Of a DNA stretch of 64,000 bases, positions 10,541 to 23,147 are shown piece by piece. The notes below the pieces were generated by a model, which saw only the letters and a list, made by a program, of their open reading frames with translations, did not search any database and was not told where the DNA came from. The stretch's first letter is position 1; each line of letters opens with the position of its first letter. The stretch is from Rhynchopus euleeides (Eukaryota > Euglenozoa > Diplonemea > Diplonemida > Diplonemidae), in contig OY723307.1 in the NCBI GenBank assembly GCA_963210315.1, positions 744,001 to 808,000 on the forward strand, given 5' to 3'. The translations under genes were made by a program, and so were the position numbers.

Positions 10541-11552
10541 TTATTCACTGTGACAAGCTTCTTGCTGTGTGTGAAAAAAATCACAGGCCAAATCGGTCAA
10601 ATCAGGGCGGTGAATGCTGCTAAAATCTACAGAAGAGAGTTATACCCCCCTCCTCCATTGCTGTCTACACCGAACTATCAAACAAAAAAAACATTCTCCG
10701 TGTGGCCAGCCAGACCTTCCGTTTGCATGTTCCGATAGGTTGCTCTCTCCTTCACGGATGAGCACAAGCCTGGATCTGGACTGTTCTTTGGCTTGTGACC
10801 TGCCCATTTCTTTGGCACGCGCAGTGCATACCACATCATGTTCATAGCTGCATGTTCAGTTCAAATTCCCACAGTGGGCCACACCCACTCCCTACTAAGC
10901 GCCCGGCAGAGTCGAAACGCATCGAGTGAGGAGAGCAAAGGGCTGTGGTTCTAACCAAAGGAGACCGATGTTCGGGTAGAGCAATGCCAAGGGTTGAGGC
11001 AGGCCAGAACCTCTAAAGGGCCTTCCGGAAGAAGAAGAAGTAAAAGAAGAAGTGTGTGCGGGTCGCAGTGCAGATAGTGCATCAAGAGGAGAGGGCGTTC
11101 GGTGTGGTCTGCACTGCAAAGCAAGAAATACGGTTCGCGTGTGTGTGTCTGGCAGAGAGGAGGCAGCAGGTCGACATTGCGTGCAAAACAACTCCATGCC
11201 AGCAGAGCGGACATAGCAGCGGATGGAAGAGGGGGGCGGGGGGCGTGCGTGTTCTCTTCAGCGCGCACAGCAAGCCCCCCTCCCACCCCCCAAACCCGGG
11301 AACTCCCCGATCTTAGAAACTCGAGAAGGAGAGGGTGCGGGGGTGGTGTGGTGGCGGCGGGGGCATAAATATGAGTGATAGTGGGTCTTGACATAGGACT
11401 CGTTTTCGCCGTAGTGGTAGACCCACCTTGTCATCCGCAGCGAGGCTCTGAAGCTCCTGTTTTTTCGTTTTGAGTGCACACCTTGTGCATCAAGGCTTGC
11501 GCGGAGGCCCTGTGAAGAAGTTGGCATGAAGGTGCAAAAAAAAGAAACATGG

Positions 11553-11655
11553 GATGCCTTCGCTCTGTGCCACTGTGTGTCAAACTGTGCCACTTTGCAG
11601 CCAGTGTTGTGAGGCGGTTCACCATTTCTCACTTCTCTGCATTTCTGAGCGAAGG
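11553..11655. repeat. Dispersed ~95-bp repeat R2
   Basis: The segment around GCAGCCAGTGTTGTGAGGC and TCTGCATTTCTGAGCG reappears in reverse orientation at about 21,898-21,995, and more diverged at 2,322-2,395. The function is unknown; it is probably an old mobile-element fragment. Confidence 0.6.
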
Positions 11656-11860
11656 CCCCCATGTGATGGATAACCGCCACATCAATTTGCGCATTACAGC
11701 AATGTGGCAGCAACAAGCTCATCAGGCTTGTCCACTCGGCAGGGGTCGGATACACACCACCACCAAACAACGTGGCGTGGTGACCTTCGGGTTGAAATTT
11801 CCCTTTCTCGGGGTTCTGATTCTTGTTGCCGTGCCGGGAGGAGGGGGGGGGGTGGGTTTT

Positions 11861-11918
11861 GTTTGACCGTCGAGGGTGAATGGAAAAGTAAATCGCCCAG
11901 CACCTTCTTGCAATGTTC
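11861..11918 (-). repeat. Truncated family S copy with flanking duplication
   Basis: GTTTGACCGTCGAGGGTGAA to CAATGTTCG matches the 119-bp unit. It is bracketed by near-identical ~23-bp direct repeats containing GTGCCGGGAGGAGGGGGG (about 11,824-11,846 and 11,934-11,956), as expected of a target duplication made by a retroposed insertion. Confidence 0.75.
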
Positions 11919-13673
11919 GTTGTTGTGCCTTCGTTGTCGTGCCGGGAGGAGGGGGGTGGGACCACCCGAGGTGTGTGAAGCAGAAGAAAGGTAAACTCAC
12001 AATAGTTGACCCCCCTTCAATCGTCATGCAGGCCTGTGTGTGCGGGGGAGGGTGGGGGAGGGGAAGGGGAATGTCAAACGTCTCTCTCTCTCTGCACGAG
12101 AGGGAGACCCAGGGCACTATCGTGGGAGACAAGATAACTGCCTGGTTGGGCCGTGGCTGGCAGGCTCCCCTACCAGCGGCTTCGGGGGGATGGGGGGGGG
12201 GGGGATGAACACCCCGAAGATGTCTGTGTATCGCATAAAAGGGGGTTTTTTGTCACACCTGTGGCTGGGGTTGCCGCTGTATTTTGTCACCTCACCTTTG
12301 TGCCTTGCTGTGGCATCGACAGGCACAAGGTCCGCAGTGAAGGCATTCCATACCACAGGATTGAGCGAGCCTGATCAACGCCAATGAGTTAAACCGTTAT
12401 GTCAATGAGTTAAACGGATGTGTCTTCGCTTTTCGGGATATTTTTTTCAGCAAAAAAATAGGGGGGGGGGGGTCTGGCGGTGTTCACCTATAAATAGGAC
12501 GAAGAAAGCGCCAGACGTTTCCGCACCCGCGGCGAAGGTTCCCAGTGGCAATCACACCGTTTCCGACGGTTGCCTCTGAGCAATCAGCTCACCGGTGGCG
12601 AGACACGAGGCTTCCCAGCTAGAGCGGGTTCCCCTCGTCTAGTAGGCGGATCGTTCGTTATTATATTTGTCACAAAAAAAATTACATGGTTCATCTGCGC
12701 CACCACACTCCCTTCCTTTTTTGGGGTAAAAGGCAGGTTTTGCCAACAAGCTCGATGCCCCATTTTCCCTTTGTTCTGTTGGAAAAAGGCAGAATCGCCC
12801 ACACCAAAACCCCGGCGAAGTGGTGGTTTAGCTGGGCACAGCAAGATATCCAGCAAAATAAGGGGTGGCGGAGATGTATCTTCTTCTGGTGGGGTTGGCT
12901 GCGCTTTGCAAATCAAAAGCCAGGCCAGTAAAAAAAAAATGGCACGCTTGGGGTGTCGCTGTTTGCACGACCATCTCTGCGATGATTTTTCTCCATTTTT
13001 GGCGCGCCTCTATGGCACAGGGTTCTCTCGGCGGAAGAGAAACCAAACACCAAACCGCACACAATAACAGACACCAATGAGGGGGTCGCTGCCGCCTGCC
13101 ACCAGCCCCAGGCGCAAACCCACCACCCAATCTCAGGCGAATTGGCCACGTCCTAACTAAACAGGGGAGGGTGATGTTGGCACAGGTCCACACAGGGCGG
13201 GCACCAGGTCCGGCTGAGGGAGAGCAAATAATCATGAGAGAAACAGAAGCCAAGGACCTGCCCAACAACACCCCTGTGATGGGGGTCGGAACGTCGCGTC
13301 GTCAGAAATGTCACCGTGGACTCCCCAGGATGGTGCTGCGTGCAGTCGGCATGCGGCGTGCGGCAAGGCGCGGGATAAGGGAACTCCCCGACTGCACAGC
13401 TGTATTTTGTTTTGCACATTTTTTTGAAGGAAATTTCGGGCCGAACTCCTCTCACGGCCCCACCTCCCTTGTGTGCCGAGGGCACACACACGGGCCGCTG
13501 TTTGGCAGCGGATGGATGTATTTCCAGCATTGGTGGAGCGAAACAGGCACGGGGGAGGGGGGGCGAGGGGGTGGCGTAACACACCCCCGTGTGTTGTAGC
13601 GTAGTTGTTGCCGTTGTTAGGTTGCCGACCTGGCCCGGAGGTTGTGCGCTTTGTGGGTATAGCAATAACAACA

Positions 13674-13788
13674 ATTGGGGGTCCTCGCTACGAGTCACTG
13701 TGAGTCACGAGTCGTCAGTGTTCAGCCAAACATGGCTGACTTCTCACTTTTTCTCACTCAGTCACACTTGGTAGCGAGGGCCCCCATT
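13674..13788. repeat. MITE M1, copy 1
   Basis: This ~115-bp element has ends ATTGGGGGTCCTCGCTAC and GTAGCGAGGGCCCCCATT. The centre contains CACGAGTCGTCAGT and a CTCACTTTTTCTCACTCAGT block. It is shared with copies at 14,560 and 46,175. Confidence 0.85.
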
Positions 13789-14559
13789 GGCATAGCGAAA
13801 AAGGGGGGGTTGTATCACATTTCGGATTTTTTTTAAAAAAATGGGGGGGAAACATATCGAAATATTGTGTGGAGAACCGGGCGGTGATAAAATCATGCGT
13901 GCCGTGTAATCAAACGTAAAGAAGGAATAGGGTGTATGGAGGGTATTGGCGGTAGGGGATAAAGTCGATCCCGACTGTGAGCAAAAAATACCGTTGCTAG
14001 AAAGGTATGAGATAAATAGTTTCGAAGAATTTTCATCATCAAAGCGCCTCTGGTCACAAAACAACCTCGACGTATAAAGTGACACGGAATGAGACTTCCC
14101 TCCATTTTTGTTTGCTATAATTGGCATTGTTCGCGGATCTTGAACCCAATGACTCAAGGAAACACCACCATAGATCCGCAGTAAACTAATGCGACCGGGT
14201 GAATCAAAACGACAGAGTTTGCGTTTTTTCTGAAACGCAGCACTCCAATAAAAATCAAGCGGGAGTGGCCAAAGAAAAACCGAGAGCACCAAAAAAAATC
14301 CCCCACCCACCAACGGGGGAAGCGAGAGGAGGCCTCCTCCTCCCCTTCCCCTTAACACCTTCCCAACCCAACAAGGAGAGGAATTGCATCAGCCTTGCCA
14401 GGAGTTACTAAATTATCCTGGGTTACTTTGCACCTCTCAGCCTGAAGGAGGAGGAGGAAGAAGAAAAAGAAGAAAAAAAGAGAAGGCGGAGGGCGGAAGG
14501 GTGGGGGGTGTGGGTGTGCTGAGCCAGACATATGCCACGCCAAGTCACAATCAGTCCAC

Positions 14560-14664
14560 AATGGGGGCCCTCGCTACGAGTCACAGCTCGTCAGTCAGTG
14601 AGGGGAAGTGGGCTGGTGCTCACTTTTTCTCACTCAGTCACATCTGGTAGCGAGGGCCCCCAAT
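14560..14664. repeat. MITE M1, copy 2
   Basis: The ends are ATGGGGGCCCTCGCTAC and GTAGCGAGGGCCCCCAAT, with the same central CTCACTTTTTCTCACTCAGT block as copy 1 and a partly different interior. Confidence 0.85.
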
Positions 14665-17600
14665 AGGGCACATTGGATAATGACAAAGAGGCGCAGGAGG
14701 AGAAAGGGCCATTTGGCTGCACATGGCGCATGAAGGGGGGGAGGGTGGTAGAAGGGTGGGGAGGGTAGCGACGTCGAAGTGGAGGGAATCGGGTGAAATA
14801 GAAGGGCGGTCTCCCTCCTCCACCTCGCTCCCCGAGATGCTTCCCGCAACACCGCTTAAAACACTGCCAACAGGGGAGGGAGGGGGAATGGTGATGGTGA
14901 ACGGAGCAAGGGGGAAGAATTGTGACATGTGTGCCAAGCTCATTTCTCCTTCGTGTGGGCCGCTCCCCACCCAAGAGTTTTTTATGACAGGCAGGCCCGG
15001 GCACCTCACCCGGTGGCTGCATGCTCAGCACGAGTGCCCTTCAGACGCACTGGCTTCGCATGGTGTGGATGTGCTGGGGGGGGCGAGGAGTGATCCCACA
15101 GCTCAAAAGGCAAGGGTGTGATGGGATGTGCATGGCTTTTCAGGTTAACCAGGGCAGGGTGGGGATGGGACATAATTATGGCTGTCGAAAAGTGAAGGTA
15201 AAACAAAAGCAGACCCTGTGTGCCCTCCGGCAACGCGAGTCCTTGTTCTTTGCAGTCACTGCACCAAGGAGGACGGGGTGGCGGGTGGTGACAGCGCAGA
15301 CGAAGGGGTGACTCCGTCAGAATCGAATTCCGAGTCGAAAAAAGACAGCTGCCGTGAGAGAGGAAACTAAATCTGTGCCAGCAGCGGCTTCCCAGGTTCG
15401 GTTCACCGAACCGGGGCTGTGTGAGGGTGGCAGCGATGCAGGCATCGGTTGCTACGGCTGCTCTTGATAAAAGGATTTTGAACGATTTGCCTCGGGGGTT
15501 TGTCGGAACGTGGTGGCAGGAACCCATGCGTCACCTATCGCCGAGAACAATTTTTTAACGGTGTGTTTTTTTTCCTCCCCATTCAAGTAATCCCCGCCAT
15601 TCTGTTTGGCCGAAAAACCGCTGAGGGGGGGGAGAGGTTGGAAATGGCCAACACGAAGGAAATAGTCGCCGGGGATTTAAGAAGAGCTTAAGCTCTTCAT
15701 CGATTGAAAAACAAACGCGAGAACACGACCCACCCCTCGCAGCGATGATCAGTGAAGTGTGGGACACCGGCACAGTTTCCTGCGCAGGTTGTTTTCCAAG
15801 CCCTGAAGCAAGTGCCGATACAAACCATCAGGGCTGTACAGCTTCGCCCCCCTTTTTTTTGCATTGATTTGGTTTGACTTATTTGATGATTATGAGAGGA
15901 GGAATCGGGTGCATCTGGTGCCGAAAGAGGGGGGGGGGGCTGGAAGCGCCGCTGCCGTTTGGGTCTTTTTTGCTATTTGTTTCATTTGAAAAAAGAGAGA
16001 TTTGCACCGACGACCACACGCCCTGACGACGTGCGATACAGCCAGAGAAGTGATGTGCTTAATCTCACCATCATTGATGGATTTCCTTTGCCATGAATGG
16101 CGCACGCCAACGACCCGGCACCCCGCACCACATGATGCCATCGGCATATTGATTTCTCGTTTGTTGCACTTTCCTGATTGTTGTGTGATATAAAATTATT
16201 GCTGTGTGTACATGTGTCTCTGGATTGCTGTCACGGTAGTTTCTTTTTTACCAGGTTTTCTTTTTCAACGATCAACGCAAGGGGGGATTTGGCCGGCAAC
16301 ATGTCTCCCGCCCCACCCGCTGGTGGAGGAGTCTTGGGATCACACATGCCCCGCCCATTTCTTTTCAGCCCTCTTCTTTTCCAGCCAAATTCGAATTCGG
16401 CATAGAACCGGCAACACCGCACTCTCTAGTTGATGTGTTTGCACCACAGCATCATGAGAGAGCGGTTTCACCGCGAACAGGGCCCACCCCTTGCTATTGC
16501 GTAGACAGTTGACGCCTCTGCACGGCACCCACGTTCCACACGCAACTCCACACCCCCGGAGAGAAGGTGGGGCAGGGGTGATCTGATGTGGGTTATTTGC
16601 GAGAGGAAAAAAATATCACAGCGTGAGATGCGAGGAAAATTAGATGGGGGGGCATGAGGATTCCGAAAACCAGCACATCTCGCCCAAAGCGGGGGGGGGG
16701 GGGGGGGGCGGGTGCTCGTGAGTTGAGGAGATCTGATGGGGGTGGCTGGGTGGAGTGTCGTGTGCCTGGAGTAAAGAGAAAGCCAGGAGACCGACCTTCT
16801 TCTTCTTCGGCCGATCCTCGGATCGACCCTCGGGCCGGGACCCTTTCGGCCTGACGAAAACGGGGCGGAGGTGTCGCGGCTTGGCTTGTTGTGGCTGGTG
16901 GTGCCCTGCACCGCACTTCCCTGATCACACAAAAAGGTGTGCCGGATTCATTCCTTTGGGAAGGGGAGGGTGGGGGGGGAGGGGGCGTGATGTGCGTAAG
17001 AAGAAGAGGGAAAAAGCCGGAAAAAAACGGGCCGCAGAGGGGGGCATCCCCACCCCTGCCAACAACACGGGGCACTGGCCAATGAGGTGACCCGCCACTA
17101 ACGAGTGGGCTGATGACAGGTGCCAATGCATGACAAGTCCCGCTCGGTACTAACAAAAAAAGGTAGTAACGAGGTGATCACGTCATTCGAAAACAAACTA
17201 GCCACATCAGGATAGTGCGCCGTGAACGAACTATGTATGACTTCGCTCTGACAAACCTTGTCAATCTTAATTGGGGGGTGGGGGTGGCATATATAGGGTG
17301 AGGGAGGCACCCACAGAACCGTTTTAAGGATCCGGCGTCCGGTCGCCTATCTGTGAGAGCTTGGAAGGTGTTGTTGCGGCCTGCAGGCCGTTTTTTGACT
17401 GTGCATTAAGGTGTGCACCGTGTGCCAGCTCGTGGAGATCACTCCAAGCCATTCAAGCCCCTTCGTCTTGATAACATAGTGAGCGCGGTGCACACCCCCT
17501 CGGATTATTTCTCCCGTTTTCCTGATGCGTTGACGCTTCTTCCCCCCGACACCACTCGCCACACAGTGGGTATGTGTGGGACCCCCGACATCCCAGGAGG

Positions 17601-18601
17601 ATCACGCAAGAACATGCGAATACTCAAGAATTCGGGAAATAGCTGTGGGCACAGAAAATGGGAGGAAGGGGGGGGGGGGGGGGGGAGAGGAGAAGAAAAT
17701 ATAAGTCTAATCGGAAGCAAAGAAAAACCACCCCCCCCTAAATCGGCTTGCTGATCCTGGGATTGTATCTTTTTTTCTTTTTCTTTGCTGATTCACTCCC
17801 ACTGGGCCAGGCGGCAGCTGCCTATTGTGTGCTGTTTATTTCATATTTCACTTTTCTCCAAAAATTCTCTGTTCAATCAGAGAGCTGTGATTTTTCCCCC
17901 CTCCTGGCCAAGACGTAAACCGCCTTTTTGAGGCACTAACATATCGGATGCCGATATGTTTGGGCGTTGATGTTGCCAGGAATAAAGAAAAAACCCCACA
18001 AGCGGAGAAGGGGGTGAATAGGGTGGGGAGTGTGCCGAACAGGCAAGAATGGGTTTGCGGATACCATCACTCCTCTCGCCCCCCCAACACCCCCCTCCCC
18101 CCCTCTACTCCCTAAGAACAATCACAGCACCAAGAAATACTTCTTTTCGTTGGGCGTGCCGCAGGAAACATGAAACAGGCAGCAAGCTCGGGTTGGTGCA
18201 GTGGCCCTATCACTGACTGTGCCTTTCCCCCGAGGTCGGCGTCACAGGGTGCCAGCGGTGCACGGCAATCCGGCAGTGTATCCCATCCGCTGAATCGACG
18301 CCCAAATCCGGAAGGCACAAAAATGTGAACCAACCGACGGTGCGATGCATAGGGATGGGCAATGGTGCGCGGATTGACTTGTGTGTACGCAACGGCGGTG
18401 CCTGCAAAACGCCGAGGTGATTCCCCCCCCACCCCCCACCTCGACCCGCTCCTCCTCACCCCCACCCCACCCCCCCGCCAAATAAATCCGGGTTTTGCTT
18501 CGGCCCTCTCGTCGGGATATGCTCGCCGGAATAATTTCTTTTGCACACCATCTCCATTTATCCACCCCCACCCGTTGCGACCGCTGCCGTCGCGAGGGGC
18601 C
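14665..18601. other. Gene-poor region
   Basis: No supported gene lies in about 3.9 kb. There are several G-runs (15,929; 16,690; 17,670), pyrimidine tracts, and a hairpin-like GGTTCGGTTCACCGAACC at about 15,395. Open frames are short and mutually overlapping. The 14,110-14,260 stretch just upstream weakly resembles 20,160-20,250, so unrecognised old repeats are likely. Confidence 0.45.
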
Positions 18602-19244
18602 TTTTTTTTTTTTTGCGGCCTGTGTGGTTGTCTTCGTCGTTTTTCTTCTGCGACCGGACATCCCCTTCTGGAGACACCGATCTACACTATGAACCGCTAG
18701 CTGATGCTGGAGCTTTCGGGAGCCTCTGCGAGTGGGTGGCCACGTTTTCTTTGGTGGACGCATCCTAAAGGAAATAAAGAAATAAAGAACCCGAAAAGAG
18801 GTCGAGGCACCCGCTCCACACCAGCATCTTGGGGCTGGGGGTTCACAGTTCACACAGGTGAGGATCAGTCCTCTGTGAGGCGCTTATCCTGAAGACGTTC
18901 CAGTTCCCCAGTCGGTCTCCAGAAACTCGGGCCGCATCTGGCGCTGTATCGCCTCGGCGGGGCTGTCGTCCCTTACAGTCTTCTCTGTACGAGGTCATCC
19001 ACAGGCTGCACACCTGCCCCGCGGCTGTGTGGCAGTCTTCGCGGAGTGCAATGCGAAGGTCTGGCCTGACGTGGTGTGACGATTTAGACTCCAGGTGTCT
19101 CCACCCTTCCTGGTCTGGGGAGCCTCGGTACCCAAGCCGTTTTAGGTCATGCTCCGGACCACGGCCGTGCTAGACTCCTGGTGCAGGCACCCGTCATGGT
19201 CCGGGGACGGCCCCCCCAGGCAGTTTAACGTCTTACCCAGGACT
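18602..19244 (-). repeat. 0.64-kb retroposon-like sequence, copy 1
   Basis: This is near-identical (I count only a handful of differences) to 20,594-21,235, in the same orientation about 2 kb away. Both begin on the plus strand with 12-13 T residues, i.e. a 3' poly-A tail on the minus strand, and both stop at the same base after CTTACCCAGGACT. That favours two retroposed copies over LTRs. No long open frame is present, and I do not recognise the source RNA. Confidence 0.75.
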
Positions 19245-20593
19245 ATGGAGGCCGCTGTGGGGGGCCTAGGAGCCAGACGCAAACATTCATCTGACCCTCC
19301 CCACCGAACGGCTTGCGATGCGGGGCATGCGGACGAGAAGACAGCACTCCATGTTGGCGGGATGGGCAGGGCATACACGATGGGGGGTGGGGTGGGGAGG
19401 AAGAGGGGAGGGAAGGGGGGGGGGGGCGGGGAAAGGCACACAGAGGGCACCCCCTCCCCTGAGCTTGAACGTACCAAAAAAACATCAACGGACTCCTTTT
19501 TTCGATTTTACGGCAGACACCCTGCCCCTCCAGAAAACTGTTCAGGGGAGAGCAGTCCTGGGCTGCCTTTTTTTTTTGACAGTCACAACGACTACTTTGT
19601 TTTGAGGGCCGCACACGGAAACAATGTGGAGGCAAAACCGGAGTGGGGAGGGAGAAGGGGCATTTTGCTGCGGTGCACTTTTTGCTTTTGGTGGCACACC
19701 CCCCCCCCCCAACCAACACCTTTGCTTTTTGAGAGGGGGGAAAAAACACCCACCCCCCCACCCCCTGCCTGAACGCTTTGTTGACAAAGGGTTGCCTCCC
19801 AGCGAAGGCCCCGACCTTACGGAGGAAAAGGGGGGATGGGTGGTTTTGGTTGGCTGGCAGGTAAATAAAGCAAACAAGGGGGGGGTGTTCGGTAAGATTT
19901 TCGAAAAAAATAAGTATTAGGTCACATCGCCGTGGGGAGGGGGGGGTGGTGGTGGTGGCGTGGCGTGGTAGCGGCGGGCGGTCTGCAAAAAAAACAGATA
20001 TAAGTGAGAAGTGCAAACGCCAACCTGTCATGGACTCAATCCAATTGCTTTCTGGGGAGGGGGGGCGAAGCGGAGAGATGGGAAGCGCTGCCTTAAGGAA
20101 ACGCGTTGAGGCAGACTCCCGGGGTGTGGGGGGGAAGTTTGGGCTGTTGTTAGTAAGGAAAAAGTGGAAAACTAATGCAACCGAGTGAATCTCAAGAGAG
20201 AAGGTAGCAACGACAGTTTGTGTTCTTCGAACGCAGAACACCCCACCAGCCTGCCGGGCGTGTGAAGTGTTCGCAAGGATCCGCACGGTGAAAAGTTTCC
20301 TGAGTTGGCTACGCCGAACTTACAAAAAAAAACCCCCGCCCCCTGCAGGAGGCAGGAGACCTCAAAGGAGAGAGCAACAAAGCAGAGGCGGACAGAGAGA
20401 GAGGGTTTGCCCCGTCGCCGCTACCTTGTGAACGATTTGAACGATCTTTGGGCCGTGTTCGTCGCGTGTTCCCCTGGTGGAGAGGGGGTCACTCTTTCGC
20501 TCACACAAATGCGGGACGCACCCCACCCCGAGATCTGTTTGCTACGGTCAGCCTGCAGGCAAAAAAGGCACTGGCCAGGCGGGAAAAGGGTCC
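19245..20593. other. Spacer between the two retroposon copies
   Basis: About 1.35 kb of unrelated sequence with G/C runs. Positions 20,436-20,500 contain a GAACGATTTGAACGATC tail followed by GGGCCGTGTTCGTCGCG, resembling 55,612-55,680 and possibly a LINE 3' end. No gene is supported. Confidence 0.5.
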
Positions 20594-21235
20594 TTTTTTT
20601 TTTTTGCGGCCTGTGTGGTTGTCTTCGTCGTTTTTCTTCTGCGACCGGACATCCCCTTCTGGAGACACCGATCTACACTATGAACCGCTAGCTGATGCTG
20701 GAGCTTTCGGGAGCCTCTGCGAGTGGGTGGCCACGTTTTCTTTGGTGGACGCATCCAAAAGGAAATAAAGAAATAAAGAACCCGAAAAGAGGTCGAGGCA
20801 CCCGCTCCACACCAGCATCTTGGGGCTGGGGGTTCTCAGTTCACACAGGTGAGGATCAGTCCTCTGTGAGGCGCTTATCCTGAAGACGTTCCAGTTCCCC
20901 AGTCGGTCTCCAGAAACTCGGGCCGCGTCTGGCGCTGTATCGCCTCGGCGGGGCTGTCGTCCCTTACAGTCTTCTCTGTACGAGGTCATCCACAGGCTGC
21001 ACACCTGCCCCGCGGCTGTGTGGCAGTCTTCGCGGAGTGCAATGCGAAGGTCTGGCCTGACGTGGTGTGACTATTTAGACTCCAGGTGTCTCCACCCTTC
21101 CTGGTCTGGGGAGCCTCGGTACCCAAGCCGTTTTAGGTCATGCTCCGGACCACGGCCGTGCTAGACTCCTGGTGCAGGCACCCGTCATGGTCCGGGGACG
21201 GCCCCCCCAGGCAGTTTAACGTCTTACCCAGGACT
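20594..21235 (-). repeat. 0.64-kb retroposon-like sequence, copy 2
   Basis: Same sequence and orientation as 18,602-19,244, with 12 T at the left edge and the same right-hand breakpoint. Observed differences include ATCCAAAAGG for ATCCTAAAGG and CCGCGTCTGG for CCGCATCTGG. Confidence 0.75.
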
Positions 21236-22619
21236 TGGTAGCAGAGGTAGGTCCTGAGGGAATAGGGCTGGGGGTGAGTGGGGGAAACGCCCCCTTCTTC
21301 AGAGAGTGGCGGGGGGGGGGGGGGAACGGCAGTGAAAGTCGAAGAAAAAAGAGGGGCACATTCACAAGAGTTGGGGCCTCGGCGGGTGGGAGAGGGCGAG
21401 ACGTGTTCCTCGGGGAGGGAGGGGGGGGGGCCTGGCCAAAAAAAAATATATGTCGGAGGATCGCCGTATTCTGGAAGACCGAAGCTACAGAGAGAAAGAC
21501 TAAAGATAACTCAGGACCCCTCTTGAATATGCCGTTTGACTCTGGAGGTGGGGCTTGCGTTGGCGCTGGGGCTTTAGGAGCAGCGCCCCAACGGCACGCT
21601 GTTGAGTATTTGAGAGAGGGAGAGAGAGAGGGGGGGGGGGGAAGGGAGAAGAGTTCGAAAGGGGGCGGGTCTAAACGCTCTCGGTTTGCCGTCGTACGGT
21701 GCGGTTTTCTTTATGGCACAGTTAAGCCCTCCTTTGGAGAACCGAACCTGCCGAAAAGCTTTTTTTTTTGCCGAAACACTTGCCGAGAGCGGAATAGAAA
21801 ACACCCCCCACCCACCCCCACCCCACCCCACCCCCGGGAGTTCTCTTCCCCCCCTCCCCCCCAGAGAGAGAGAGGGGTGCAAGAGGGTGTGGGCTTTTGC
21901 GCTCAGAAATGCAGAAGGAGTGAGAAAAAGTGAGCTGCCTCACAACACTGGGCTGTGAAGTCGCACAGTTTGGCACACTCAGTGTGGCACACGGAGCGAA
22001 GGAAGAACATCCTCTCCCCCCTCCCTCCCCATCCGTTAGATTTCACGACGCGGTCTTCACCTCCGCCGGTGCTCGGGAGGTCCCGGTTTACCCTCGGAAT
22101 TCGGCTCTTCCAAAAGTAAAAATGATCCCGATGTACGGAGGGAAAAGCGAGAGTCAACAGCGGTTTTCCCTCGACCCCCCTCCCCCCAGTGAGGCTCTGG
22201 CCATCTTCTATAAAAATAATGACGAGAGAGAGAGAGAGAGGGGGGGGGGGGGAGGTCAAGGGGGGGGGGAAGAGGGTGTTCACCCCGGAGGAAGAATGAA
22301 ATGAAGTTCAACCCCCGTCCTAAGTTTAAATATAAAACCCCTCCCCCCCTCCCCAACCAGTTGCTGATCCCCCCCCCCCCCGTGAAAGTCCTGACGGATC
22401 TCCTGAAAGAACAAAAAAAATAGGTAAAGATTCCTCGGGAAACAAAAAGACGTTTCCCATTCCTCTGCGATTTTCACTTCACTTTTTTCACTTCGCTCCG
22501 CTCCGCTTCGCTTCAATTTTTTCCCCCGCCCCCATCTCCGTGCACCTTACGGGCACACATTTGAACCCCTCCCCCCCCCCCCCTCCGCCCACCCACCCCC
22601 AAACCCCACTCCCCCCCGC
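21236..22619. other. Intergenic, 3' flank of the membrane protein gene
   Basis: No gene is supported. The content is poly-G/C runs, GA-rich microsatellites (21,610-21,650; 22,220-22,260), an inverted R2 copy (about 21,898-21,995) and a short TTCGCTCCGCTCC tandem at 22,490-22,515. Confidence 0.5.
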
Positions 22620-23147
22620 TTAGTCCAGATACTCTGGAGTCGATGTGAAGGAGTTCAGGAAGTCCGCCTCGTCGTTCGACTTCGGCTCCACTGCCGCTGA
22701 GGGGTGCGGTGCCGGGATGGCGTAGACCATCACACGCTCCGCAGGCGCGACGGAGCTCGTGCGGGTCTGGGTGCGCTGCTTGTTGAGGGGGGAGGTGGGC
22801 TGCTGGTCGGCGTCCTCCCCGATCATGTCGCCCAGGCAGTAGGTCGCTGCCGAGAGGATGCTCTGCGGGCAGGCGTTGGCAGTGCTCAGGTCGTGGTCGC
22901 GCACGGCGAAGCGGTCGCGCGTTGACTCCGAGGAGGCCGACCCCTCAGTCTCCGCCTCGTGCTCCCCAAAGAAGAGCCACGCCAGCAGCTCCACCGCCAC
23001 GTAGAGGCCTAGCAGAGCCGCAGCCACTGCTGCCTTGACGCAGAGTGCGCCCTCAGCGTCGTGGTGGACATCGCACAGCGACGTCAGCATCGCCCACCCC
23101 CACATCCCAGAAGAAGATGCAGCAGCAGCAACGTCCTGAACGCTCAT
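22620..23147 (-). CDS. Small single-pass membrane protein (paralogue of 32,205-32,495)
   Basis: The gene encodes 175 residues starting MSVQDVAAAASSSGMWGW. One clear transmembrane helix spans about residues 36-60 (CVKAAVAAALLGLYVAVELL and onward to AWLFF). It is followed by an acidic juxtamembrane stretch (GEHEAETEGSASSES) and a hydrophilic tail rich in Ser, Thr and Gln that ends TSTPEYLD. There is no cleavable signal peptide by eye, so a signal-anchor topology is likely. The start is well supported: a pyrimidine tract followed by AG ends about five bases before the ATG, as at a trans-splice acceptor. A shorter protein at 32,205-32,495 shares the Trp-containing N-terminus and the C-x(n)-Y-[VI]-A-x-E-L-x-W helix. 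The function is unknown. Confidence 0.8.
   Translation of the reverse strand: MSVQDVAAAASSSGMWGWAMLTSLCDVHHDAEGALCVKAAVAAALLGLYVAVELLAWLFFGEHEAETEGSASSESTRDRFAVRDHDLSTANACPQSILSAATYCLGDMIGEDADQQPTSPLNKQRTQTRTSSVAPAERVMVYAIPAPHPSAAVEPKSNDEADFLNSFTSTPEYLD

Larger units (their letters stand above)
8338..13673. other. Gene-poor region, low complexity and repeats
   Basis: No gene can be supported in this 5.3-kb stretch. It holds poly-G/C runs (8,338, 9,188, 9,311, 9,360, 10,269), a (GT)n microsatellite at 9,163-9,188, a CTG run near 8,610-8,640, a GA-rich run at 9,945-9,970, a short palindrome CCCGGGTATACCCGGG at 10,346-10,361, a hairpin at 10,143-10,165, and dispersed repeats noted separately. 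The open frames are short and of biased composition. Confidence 0.5.

Noticed and set aside
18602-21235. Pair of LTRs around a 1.35-kb retrotransposon
   Set aside because: No TG...CA ends, no primer-binding site or polypurine tract, no gag or pol between them, and each copy has a T-run edge typical of poly-A retroposons.
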